A stretch of 50,303 nt of DNA. Origin: Allobrachymonas denitrificans DSM 15123. Its GTDB lineage: Bacteria > Pseudomonadota > Gammaproteobacteria > Burkholderiales > Burkholderiaceae_C. Below the pieces are notes generated by a model. The model did no database searches. It had not been told where the DNA came from and saw only the letters and a list, made by a program, of their open reading frames with translations. Each line of letters begins with the position of its first letter. The first letter of the stretch is position 1. This document shows positions 19,399 through 25,864 of this stretch, one piece after another. The position numbers were made by a program, and so were the translations under genes. The stretch covers positions 1 through 50,303 of the forward strand of contig NZ_FOCW01000010.1 of NCBI RefSeq assembly GCF_900110225.1, in the 5' to 3' direction.

Positions 19399-20373
19399 AT
19401 GAACCTGCTCTTCGTTGCTGACCCCATCGAGTCCTTCGTCATCTACAAGGACACCACCTTTGCCATGATGCGCGAGGCGCAGGCACGCGGACACCGCATC
19501 AGCGTGTGCGAGCCGAAGGACCTGCACTGGAGCGCCCATTCGGCCAGGTCGGCCGGTCTGGTGACCGGTGCCGTGCGTGACATCACCCTCACCGGCGAAA
19601 AGCCGCAGTGGTTCCGCGCCGAGCAGGCCGGCAGCGAGCGCCGTCAGGCCGCGCTGCGCGACTTCGACGCCGTGCTGATGCGCAAGGATCCGCCCTTCGA
19701 CAGCGAGTTCTTCTACTGCACGCATCTGCTGAGCCAGGCCGAGCGTGAAGGCGCGCGCGTGTTCAACAAGCCGCAGGCGCTGCGCGAACACTCCGAAAAG
19801 CTGGCCATCCTCGAGTTCGAGCAGTTCATCGCGCCCACACTGGTGACTCGGCGCGAGGCCGATGTGCGCGCCTTTCATGCCGAACACAAGGACGTCATCC
19901 TCAAGCCGCTCGATGGCATGGGCGGCATGGGCATCTTCCGCGTGGGGGCCGATGGCCTGAACCTGGGCAGCATCATCGACACCCTGAACCAGGGCGGGAC
20001 GCAGACGCTGATGGTGCAGAAGTTCCTGCCCGAGATTGCGGCGGGAGACAAGCGCGTGCTGATCATCGATGGCGAGCCGGTGCCGTTCTGCCTGGCGCGC
20101 ATTCCGCAGGGCGGGGAAGTGCGCGGCAACCTGGCGGCAGGCGGCAAGGGCGTGGCCCAGCCGGTGACCGAGGCCGACATGGCAACCGCACGCGCCATCG
20201 GCAAGGTGCTGGCTCCGCGCGGCCTGCTGCTGATCGGCCTGGACATCATCGGCACCAAGGTCACCGAGATTAACGTGACCAGCCCGACCTGCTTCCAGGA
20301 AATCAACGACCAGATGCAGTGCAATGTGGCTGCGCTGTACCTCGACGCGCTGGAACGGAAGATTAAACCCTGA
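19399..20373 (+). CDS. gshB: Glutathione synthetase
   Basis: This 324-residue ATP-grasp ligase joins gamma-glutamylcysteine and glycine in the second step of glutathione synthesis. Motifs include MNLLFVADPIESFVIYKDTT, LMRKDPPFDSEFFYCTHLLS, ILKPLDGMGGMGIFRV (ATP-binding glycine loop), RVLIIDGEPVPFCLARIP and EINVTSPTCFQEI near the C terminus. The length is typical of proteobacterial GshB. It is followed by two terminator-like hairpins. Confidence 0.97.
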   Translation: MNLLFVADPIESFVIYKDTTFAMMREAQARGHRISVCEPKDLHWSAHSARSAGLVTGAVRDITLTGEKPQWFRAEQAGSERRQAALRDFDAVLMRKDPPFDSEFFYCTHLLSQAEREGARVFNKPQALREHSEKLAILEFEQFIAPTLVTRREADVRAFHAEHKDVILKPLDGMGGMGIFRVGADGLNLGSIIDTLNQGGTQTLMVQKFLPEIAAGDKRVLIIDGEPVPFCLARIPQGGEVRGNLAAGGKGVAQPVTEADMATARAIGKVLAPRGLLLIGLDIIGTKVTEINVTSPTCFQEINDQMQCNVAALYLDALERKIKP

Positions 20374-20384
20374 AGTCAAAATGC

Positions 20385-20409
20385 TTCATCACCGTGACGC
20401 GGTGATGAA
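20385..20409 (+). terminator. Perfect hairpin just after gshB
   Basis: TTCATCACCG and CGGTGATGAA form a perfect 10-bp stem with a 5-base loop, 11 bp after the gshB stop. No strong T-run follows, so it may be an RNA 3'-end stabiliser or work with the next hairpin. Confidence 0.6.
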
Positions 20410-20418
20410 AGCCTCATG

Positions 20419-20463
20419 ACGGCCTCCTGTTTGCCACACGGCAACCATGGGGCCGTTTCTTTT
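20419..20463 (+). terminator. Rho-independent terminator after gshB
   Basis: ACGGCC (20419-20424) pairs with GGCCGT (20451-20456), and an inner TTGCC/GGCAA stem lies between them. TTTCTTTT follows on the + strand. This is the likely end of the gshB transcript. Confidence 0.7.
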
Positions 20464-20466
20464 CGC

Positions 20467-20740
20467 ATTGTTTTAGTGGGTTAAACGGCGTGAATCGGGG
20501 ATTTTGTACCCGATTGCGCACGAAAACAACGTCAGGAATATCCTTTGTAAGCAAATGGTTTATCAAGTGTGAAAATATTTTTGGGTAGAGCGTTTGTGGC
20601 ACCCAAAAGGTTGCGTTGCACTGGCATACTGGAACCTGTGAAAGCGGTACACCTGCAGTAATGTGTGCGACAGATCACGGATTGAAAGTACATGGGCAGG
20701 CGTTCCGGTTTCCGATGTTCAGCAAAGGAACAGGTGCCAT
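20467..20740. other. Gene-free AT-richer upstream region of the octaheme cytochrome
   Basis: This is the main part of the one stretch over 300 bp without a gene (20374-20740). Beyond the two gshB hairpins it is AT-rich for this genome, with A/T runs at 20570-20585, and presumably holds the promoter of the cytochrome operon. A weak CRP/FNR-superfamily-like dyad TGTGC-N6-TCACG (20664-20679) is present. No convincing ORF or RNA gene was seen. Confidence 0.4.
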
Positions 20741-22588
20741 ATGCCATCCAGACTTTCTGCCTCACTCTCGGCCTGGCGCGCTTCGGCAGCGCGCAGCAGC
20801 CGGGCACTCCTTTCGGAGCAGTCCGGCCAGCCGGTCTCCCTTTTCCAGCGTCCGCAGCGCAGCCTGCGTGTTCTAGGCCTGCTGCTTGCCCTGGTGGCGG
20901 TGCCGTCCCTGCAGGCGCAGCCCGCCAGCACGTCTGCAGCCAGCAGCCCGGTCGCCAAGGCAGCCCCGGCCAGCCAGGCCGGCTCTGCTGCAGCGGCACC
21001 TGCCTCTGCCGCCTCCGCTGTCTGGAAAGCCGCTCCCAACATCAAGAATCCCACCAAGGGCACGGCTGACCACACCAAGTTCAAGGAACTGCAAGGCCCG
21101 TTCGCCAGCGGCTCCGAAGTGACCAAGGTCTGCCTGAGCTGCCACACCGAGGCCGCCACGCAGGTGATGGGCACGCGCCACTGGACCTGGGACTACACCA
21201 ACCCCGATACCGGTCAGGTGCTGGGCAAGAAAACCATGCTCAACGGCTTCTGCATCGGCAACCGCTCCAACGAGCCGCTCTGCCAGGGCTGCCACATCGG
21301 CTATGGCTGGAAAGACAAGAACTTCGACTTCAAGGACCAGAGCAAGGTCGACTGTCTGGTGTGCCACAACACCCTGGGCGGCTACAAGAAGATGCCCGGT
21401 ACCGGCGGTGAAGTGCCGGTGGTGCGCACCGAAAACCCGCCCGGCTCCGGCAAGTTCATCGAGCCGGTGGATCTGGCCCTGGTGGCCCAGCATGTGGGCA
21501 AGACCAGCAACCGTACCTGCGGCAGCTGCCACTTCCTGGGCGGCGGCGGTGACGGCGTCAAGCACGGCGACCTGGACACCTCCCTGAACAAGGCCGACAA
21601 GAACCTCGACGTGCACATGGCCAGCAAGGCCAAGGGCGGTCAGGGCTTCCAGTGCGCCACCTGCCACCAGGCCGACTCGCACTCCATCCCCGGCAGCCGC
21701 ATCAACATGACGGCGTCCGATCCGCACGGCGCGGCCATGCGCGGTGACGGCATGAGCGGCCGCAACGCTGCCACCTGCCAGTCCTGCCACGGCAACAAGC
21801 CGCACAAGGAAAGCCTGCTCGACGCACAGCGCCTGAACAACCACAGCAACACGCTGGCCTGCCAGACCTGTCACGTACCTGCCATGGCACGCGGCGGTGT
21901 GGCCACCAAGATGACCTGGGACTGGCAGAAAGCCGGCCAGCTCAAGGACGGCAAGCCCTTCATGAAGAAGGACGAGAAAGGCAACGTGGTCTACGACAGC
22001 AAGAAGGGTTCCTTCACCTTCGGCGAAAACGTGGTGCCCGACTACATCTGGTTCAACGGCAAGGTCAGCTACACCCTGCAGGGCGAGAAGATCAATCCGA
22101 AGGAACTGGTGAAGATCAACAGCTTCCTGGGCAGCCCGGACGACCCGAACGCACGCATCTGGCCGGTCAAGCGCTTCATCGGCAACCAGCCCTATGACAC
22201 CGAAAACAACGTGCTGCTGGTGCCCCACGTGACCGGCGCCCCGGCTGACGCCGCCTACTGGAACACCTTCGACTGGAACAAGGCCCTGGAAGTGGGTGCC
22301 AAGGCCACCGATACCAACTTCAGTGGCAAGTACGACTTCGTGAAAACCGAAATGATCTGGCCCATCACGCACATGGTTGCGCCCAAGGAAAAAGCCGTGG
22401 CCTGCATCGAATGCCACAGCCCCAACGGTCGCCTGAAGGATGTGCCCGGACTGTACGTGCCTGGTCAGGTCCAATTCCCCTGGCTGGAACGCATCGGATG
22501 GATCGCCGCCGGCCTGGCCATTGTGGGAGTGCTGCTGCACGCCACGCTGCGCATGCTGTCGCGTAACAAGAAAACTTCGGGAGTGTGA
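20741..22588 (+). CDS. Octaheme c-type cytochrome, tetrathionate-reductase (Otr) family, membrane anchored
   Basis: The 615-residue protein carries exactly eight CXXCH haem motifs: CLSCH (131), CQGCH (181), CLVCH (205), CGSCH (260), CATCH (305), CQSCH (346), CQTCH (374) and CIECH (555). A signal peptide with an unusually long n-region (hydrophobic core LRVLGLLLALVAVPSLQA, about 44-62) is followed by an Ala/Ser-rich linker. A C-terminal membrane helix (IGWIAAGLAIVGVLLHATL) and a basic tail anchor it. Shewanella Otr reduces tetrathionate, nitrite and hydroxylamine in vitro; the physiological substrate is unclear. The cytochrome b gene directly after it suggests quinone-linked electron flow. AAGGA lies 12 bp before the ATG. 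Confidence 0.88.
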   Translation: MPSRLSASLSAWRASAARSSRALLSEQSGQPVSLFQRPQRSLRVLGLLLALVAVPSLQAQPASTSAASSPVAKAAPASQAGSAAAAPASAASAVWKAAPNIKNPTKGTADHTKFKELQGPFASGSEVTKVCLSCHTEAATQVMGTRHWTWDYTNPDTGQVLGKKTMLNGFCIGNRSNEPLCQGCHIGYGWKDKNFDFKDQSKVDCLVCHNTLGGYKKMPGTGGEVPVVRTENPPGSGKFIEPVDLALVAQHVGKTSNRTCGSCHFLGGGGDGVKHGDLDTSLNKADKNLDVHMASKAKGGQGFQCATCHQADSHSIPGSRINMTASDPHGAAMRGDGMSGRNAATCQSCHGNKPHKESLLDAQRLNNHSNTLACQTCHVPAMARGGVATKMTWDWQKAGQLKDGKPFMKKDEKGNVVYDSKKGSFTFGENVVPDYIWFNGKVSYTLQGEKINPKELVKINSFLGSPDDPNARIWPVKRFIGNQPYDTENNVLLVPHVTGAPADAAYWNTFDWNKALEVGAKATDTNFSGKYDFVKTEMIWPITHMVAPKEKAVACIECHSPNGRLKDVPGLYVPGQVQFPWLERIGWIAAGLAIVGVLLHATLRMLSRNKKTSGV

Positions 22589-22590
22589 TC

Positions 22591-23256
22591 ATGGCTGAAC
22601 CGAAACTCCATACCGTGGCCCCGGCCGAGGCCGGGCAACCGACCCGCATCTACATCTTCAAGGGCTATGAGCGCCTGTGGCACTGGATCCAGGCCATCCT
22701 GATCAGCCTGATGCTGGTCACCGGCTTCGAGATCCACGGCACCTACAAGCTGCTGGGCTTCGAGCCGGCCGTGCGCCTGCACACCATGGCGGCCTGGGCC
22801 CTGATCGTGCTGTGGCTGTTCACGCTGTTCTGGCACGTGACGACCGGCGAATGGCGCCAGTATTCGCCCACCACGAGCAAGATCGGCGCGATGATGAAGT
22901 TCTACGCCTCGGGCATCTTCCGGGGTGAAGAGCATCCCTACGAGATCACCGCGGCCAAGAAGCACAATCCGCTGCAGCGCATGACCTACCTTGGTCTGCT
23001 GGTGGTGGTGCTGCCCCTGGTGTGGATCAGCGGCCTGCTGTACATGTTCCGCGCCTACTGGCCGGCCCTGGGCCTTGAAAACATGCTCAGCCTGTACTGG
23101 GTGGCCGTGGCCCACACCGCCGGTGCCTTCATGATCCTGATCTTCCTGATCATGCACCTGTACCTGATCACCACCGGCCATACCGTGGGTTCCCAGCTCA
23201 AGGCCATGATCACCGGCTGGGAAGAAATGCCTGGCGCGGGTGAGCGCAAGGCTTGA
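22591..23256 (+). CDS. Cytochrome b561-type membrane subunit
   Basis: This 221-residue di-haem cytochrome b-type protein has four membrane helices. The first carries His in YERLWHWIQAILISLMLVTG, the second has RLHTMAAW with FWHVTTGEW, the third is LGLLVVVLPLVWISGLLYMF, and the fourth is VAHTAGAFMILIFLIMHLYL, which has two His. The His residues are likely haem ligands. The gene starts 2 bp after the octaheme cytochrome stop, so the two proteins probably form a quinol-linked pair. An in-frame GTG at 22585 is possible, but the ATG is preferred. A terminator follows. Confidence 0.88.
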   Translation: MAEPKLHTVAPAEAGQPTRIYIFKGYERLWHWIQAILISLMLVTGFEIHGTYKLLGFEPAVRLHTMAAWALIVLWLFTLFWHVTTGEWRQYSPTTSKIGAMMKFYASGIFRGEEHPYEITAAKKHNPLQRMTYLGLLVVVLPLVWISGLLYMFRAYWPALGLENMLSLYWVAVAHTAGAFMILIFLIMHLYLITTGHTVGSQLKAMITGWEEMPGAGERKA

Positions 23257-23303
23257 ACATCACGCATGAACGGGCGGGGCGGCGCGAGAGGCCCTGCCGG
23301 ACA

Positions 23304-23337
23304 GCCGGAGCGGTGAACAGCCTCTCCGGCTTTTCTT
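23304..23337 (+). terminator. Rho-independent terminator after the cytochrome operon
   Basis: GCCGGAGCGG (23304-23313) and CCTCTCCGGC (23321-23330) form a 10-bp stem with one mismatch and a 7-base loop, followed by TTTTCTTCG. It ends the octaheme/cytochrome b transcript. Confidence 0.8.
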
Positions 23338-23451
23338 CGTCTGCATGAAGCCATGGGCATCGTCGCGGCAGGCGGGAATTTCACCGGCTGCGACGGCATA
23401 GTCTATTTCTGAATAAACTGACGGGAAGTGCAACTTTCCAGGGCAGTTCCC

Positions 23452-23994
23452 ATGAAGATCCCGTTCGCCGATGCCGAATCCCTCCATGTCATGTCTGCGA
23501 GCGCGATCGCGCGTCGGCAGTTTTCCCTGATGCTGGTGGCGGCGGCCCTGGGCGGTGCCAGCTTTCCGGCGCTGGCCGAAACCGTCACGGTGGGGAGCCA
23601 GTTGCCGGCACTGGGCGTTGTCGATCAGCATGAGCGCCCGCTGCGGGTCGAGGCGCATACGCGCTTTCTCGTCTTTGCAGCCGACAAGGCGGGCAGCGAT
23701 ATCGTGAACAAGGCCATGACGCCGCATCCGGGTGCGTTTGGCGAGCGGCGGATTGTCTATGTGGCGGACATCAGCGCCATGCCGGCCATGGTGACGCGCA
23801 TGTTTGCACTGCCCAAGCTGCGCAAGCTGCCCTTTGCCGTCGGACTGGTGCAGAAGCCGGAGATCACGGCGCATCTGCCGCGCAAGCCCGGAGAAGTGAC
23901 ACTGATCACGCTGGAGCAGGGGAGGGTGCAGGCGATCGGGTATCTGTCCACCGAGGCGGCCTTGCTGCGCAGCCTGGGAATTGCTGCCTCCTGA
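23452..23994 (+). CDS. Exported thioredoxin-fold-like protein with a Tat-like signal
   Basis: The 180-residue form from the ATG at 23452 has a signal sequence with twin arginine (ARRQFSLMLVAAALGG) and a probable cleavage after PALA, before ETVTVGSQLP. The mature part (about 140 residues) resembles peroxiredoxin/thioredoxin-fold proteins in order of secondary structure (VGSQLPALGVVDQHERPLRV, TRFLVFAADKAGSD), but has no Cys, so it cannot do thiol redox chemistry. GTG at 23428 and ATG at 23491 are other possible starts. It follows the cytochrome operon terminator. The function is unknown. Confidence 0.65.
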   Translation: MKIPFADAESLHVMSASAIARRQFSLMLVAAALGGASFPALAETVTVGSQLPALGVVDQHERPLRVEAHTRFLVFAADKAGSDIVNKAMTPHPGAFGERRIVYVADISAMPAMVTRMFALPKLRKLPFAVGLVQKPEITAHLPRKPGEVTLITLEQGRVQAIGYLSTEAALLRSLGIAAS

Positions 23995-24055
23995 GGTGCG
24001 CTGAACTGCGAGGGGCGGCGTTTCATCCCTTGCGCCTGAGCATCCACAGAATCTG

Positions 24056-24125
24056 CCAAGCCAAGCCAAGCCAAGCCAAGCCAAGCCAAGCCAAGCCAAG
24101 CCAAGCCAAGCCAAGCCAAGCCAAG
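24056..24125. repeat. Tandem pentamer array (CCAAG)14
   Basis: Fourteen uninterrupted copies of CCAAG. It abuts a related pentamer array (24126-24160) and lies between the exported protein stop (23994) and the convergent sigma-54 activator stop (24169). A long ORF reading LAWLG repeats through it is a by-product. Confidence 0.98.
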
Positions 24126-24160
24126 CCCAGTCCAGCCCAGTCCAGTCCAGTCCAGTCCAG
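24126..24160. repeat. Tandem pentamer array (YCCAG)7
   Basis: Seven copies of CCCAG or TCCAG follow the CCAAG array directly. The unit length stays 5 bp while one or two bases change. The array ends 8 bp beyond the stop codon of the sigma-54 activator on the minus strand. Confidence 0.95.
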
Positions 24161-24168
24161 TCGGGATA

Positions 24169-25551
24169 TCAGCACCCTGGCGCCAGAGCGCCATCCTGCT
24201 GCAATTGCCGCAAGCGGCGATACAGGGTGCGCTCGCTGATGCCCAGTTCGCGCGCCAGTTGCGCGCGGTTGCCGGCGTGGCGTTGCAGGGCTTGCAGCAG
24301 CGCCTGACGTTCCAGTTGCTGCAGGGTGGCGCCAGGCGCTGACGGGACGGCTCCCGGCAGGGCGATGGAGGAGGCAGGCGCAGGCTGGTTCCATGGTGCC
24401 GCCTCGGGCTGCAGCGCCTGCGCCAGCACGCCATCCTCCACGGTGTCGCCATCCGCCAGCAGGCAGGCGCGCTCCAGCACGTTGCGCAGCTCGCGCACAT
24501 TGCCCGGGAAGGGCCAGCCTTGCAGGCGCTGCAGGGCATCGGGTGTCAGTTGCATGTCGCGACCGGGCGCCACGCGCTGCAGCAGGTGGGCTGCCAGCAG
24601 CGGAATGTCTTCCCGCCGTTCGCGCAGCGGCGGCAGCCGGATCGGGAAGGTGGACAGGCGGTAGTACAGGTCCTGCCGGAACTTGCCCGCGGCCACCATG
24701 TCCGGCAGGCTGCGGTGCGAAGCAGAAATCAGGCGCACATCCACGTGGCGCAATTCGGTGCTGCCGACACGGCGGTAGGTGCCGGTCTCCAGCAGGCGCA
24801 GCAGCTTGACCTGCATGCCCAGCGGAATGTCGCCGACTTCGTCCAGGAACAGCGTGCCGCCGCTGGCCGCTTCGACCAGCCCGGGCTTGCTGTGGGTGGC
24901 GCCGGTGAAGGCGCCTTTCTCGTGGCCGAACAGTTCCGACTCGAACAGGGTTTCGGCCAGGCTCGCGCATTCGACCACCACGAAGGCATGGCTGCGGCGG
25001 TGGCTGCTTTCGTGCAGCGCATGGGCCACCAGTTCCTTGCCGGTGCCGGATTCCCCGTGCAGCAGCACGGCCGCATCGGACGGCGCCACGCGTGACACCA
25101 TCTCCAGCATGCGCCGGAAGGCGGGGGAAGTGCCGGTCAGGCGCGGGCCGCCGTCATGTGCGTGCATGCGCAGCGGCTCCATCTTCTCGATGAAGTAGCG
25201 CAGCTCGCCCTGCGCATCGTGGATCGGCGCCAGCTCGATCTGCACGTACTCCTCGCCCTGTGGGGTATGGTGCAGGTGCAGTACGCGTTCGCGCTGGCCG
25301 GATTGCAGCGCCTGGGCCAGCGGGCAGGTCTCGCCGGCCTGGTCGCAGGGGATGTCCGAGCGGTGCGAGGCCTGGTGGCAGCGCTGGCCGATGATGCCGG
25401 CGCTGTGGCCGTAGATGCGCTGGTAGGCAGCATTGGCCGCACGGATGCGGTAGCCGCTGTCGCAGACGATGTGCGGCTCGGGCAGGCTGTCCAGATAGGA
25501 CAGCATCTCGTACGGCAGAGGGGCGTCAGGCTCGCAGGACATGACTGTCAT
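24169..25551 (-). CDS. PAS-containing sigma-54-dependent activator (NtrC type)
   Basis: The 460-residue protein has an N-terminal PAS domain (about 14-135) holding a Cys/His cluster, RCHQASHRSDIPCDQAGETCP, that could bind metal or sense redox. The AAA+ domain (about 140-370) has Walker A GESGTGKE, the sigma-54-contact loop GAFTGA, Walker B GGTLFLDEVGDI and WPFPGNVREL. A C-terminal Fis-type HTH (NRAQLARELGISERTLYRRL) follows. It has no receiver domain, so it senses directly. It is divergent from the cyd operon, and one operator-like repeat overlaps its own start (autoregulation possible). ATG 25542 is an alternative start. Confidence 0.92.
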   Translation of the reverse strand: MTVMSCEPDAPLPYEMLSYLDSLPEPHIVCDSGYRIRAANAAYQRIYGHSAGIIGQRCHQASHRSDIPCDQAGETCPLAQALQSGQRERVLHLHHTPQGEEYVQIELAPIHDAQGELRYFIEKMEPLRMHAHDGGPRLTGTSPAFRRMLEMVSRVAPSDAAVLLHGESGTGKELVAHALHESSHRRSHAFVVVECASLAETLFESELFGHEKGAFTGATHSKPGLVEAASGGTLFLDEVGDIPLGMQVKLLRLLETGTYRRVGSTELRHVDVRLISASHRSLPDMVAAGKFRQDLYYRLSTFPIRLPPLRERREDIPLLAAHLLQRVAPGRDMQLTPDALQRLQGWPFPGNVRELRNVLERACLLADGDTVEDGVLAQALQPEAAPWNQPAPASSIALPGAVPSAPGATLQQLERQALLQALQRHAGNRAQLARELGISERTLYRRLRQLQQDGALAPGC

Positions 25552-25590
25552 TTTGACAGGATTGCTGCCAGAATGACAGTCACTTTGACG
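25546..25590. promoter_or_regulatory. Paired 13-bp operators (upstream activator sites)
   Basis: TGTCA-TTT-TGACA (25546-25558) and AGTCA-CTT-TGACG (25578-25590) share the same GTCA-N3-TGAC core. Their centres are 32 bp apart, about three helical turns, so they lie on the same DNA face. They sit between the activator and the cyd operon, about 65-110 bp upstream of the -24/-12 element. They are the likely binding sites of the adjacent activator. Confidence 0.6.
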
Positions 25591-25592
25591 TC

Positions 25593-25605
25593 AATCAAGG
25601 GTTTC
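25593..25605 (+). promoter_or_regulatory. IHF-like site
   Basis: AATCAA-GGGT-TTC matches WATCAA-N4-TTR except at the last base. It lies between the paired operators and the -24/-12 element, where DNA bending normally brings an enhancer-bound activator to sigma-54 polymerase. Confidence 0.45.
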
Positions 25606-25654
25606 GACATCTGCGGCGGTTTGCAAGCCCTTGTTTCATACAGCTTTTGCAAAC

Positions 25655-25669
25655 TGGCACGATTCTTGT
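25655..25669 (+). promoter_or_regulatory. Sigma-54 (-24/-12) promoter element upstream of cydP-cydA
   Basis: TGGCACGATTCTTGT matches TGGCACG-N4-TTGC with one change (T for C at -12). The -24 GG and the -12 G are 12 bp apart, as required. The predicted start of transcription (about 25681) is right at the first ATG of cydP and downstream of the GGAGG at 25676-25680, which complicates the assignment. An inverted repeat GTTTGCAA/TTGCAAAC (25619-25626, 25647-25654) ends immediately before it. Confidence 0.55.
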
Positions 25670-25687
25670 ATGGATGGAGGTATGCGC

Positions 25688-25864
25688 ATGTCCATGTCTG
25701 ATTCCTCACTGGTGCGCCACCTGATCTGGGTGGTGCTGATCAAGCTGGCCCTGCTCACGGCCATCTGGTGGTCGTTCTTCCGCAGCGAGCGGGTGCAGGC
25801 CGATGCCGGCAGCACGGCAGCGCATGTTCTCGTCTCCCCCTCTTCGTCAGGAGCTTCGCAGTGA
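25688..25864 (+). CDS. cydP: Small bd-oxidase-associated membrane protein CydP
   Basis: The 58-residue product has one membrane helix (HLIWVVLIKLALLTAIWWSFF) followed by RSERV and an Ala/Ser-rich tail. Size, sequence type and position directly before cydA match the putative small cytochrome oxidase subunit CydP. The start at 25688 is chosen because GGAGG (25676-25680) is 7 bp upstream; an in-frame ATG at 25682 is too close to it. Its TGA overlaps the GTG start of cydA, so translation is probably coupled. Confidence 0.8.
   Translation: MSMSDSSLVRHLIWVVLIKLALLTAIWWSFFRSERVQADAGSTAAHVLVSPSSSGASQ

Noticed and set aside
20597-20614. Sigma-54-like TGGCAC...TTGC before the octaheme gene
   Set aside because: The GG to GC distance is 15, not 12 bp, so it does not fit the -24/-12 geometry.
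20873-22540. Long minus-strand ORF across the octaheme cytochrome
   Set aside because: It is the antisense shadow of a high-GC gene with eight haem motifs on the plus strand; it shows no domain pattern.
23260-24970. ORFs containing LAWLG repeats
   Set aside because: They are the pentamer array translated. A 5-bp unit reads as a 5-residue repeat in every frame, so openness is not evidence of coding.
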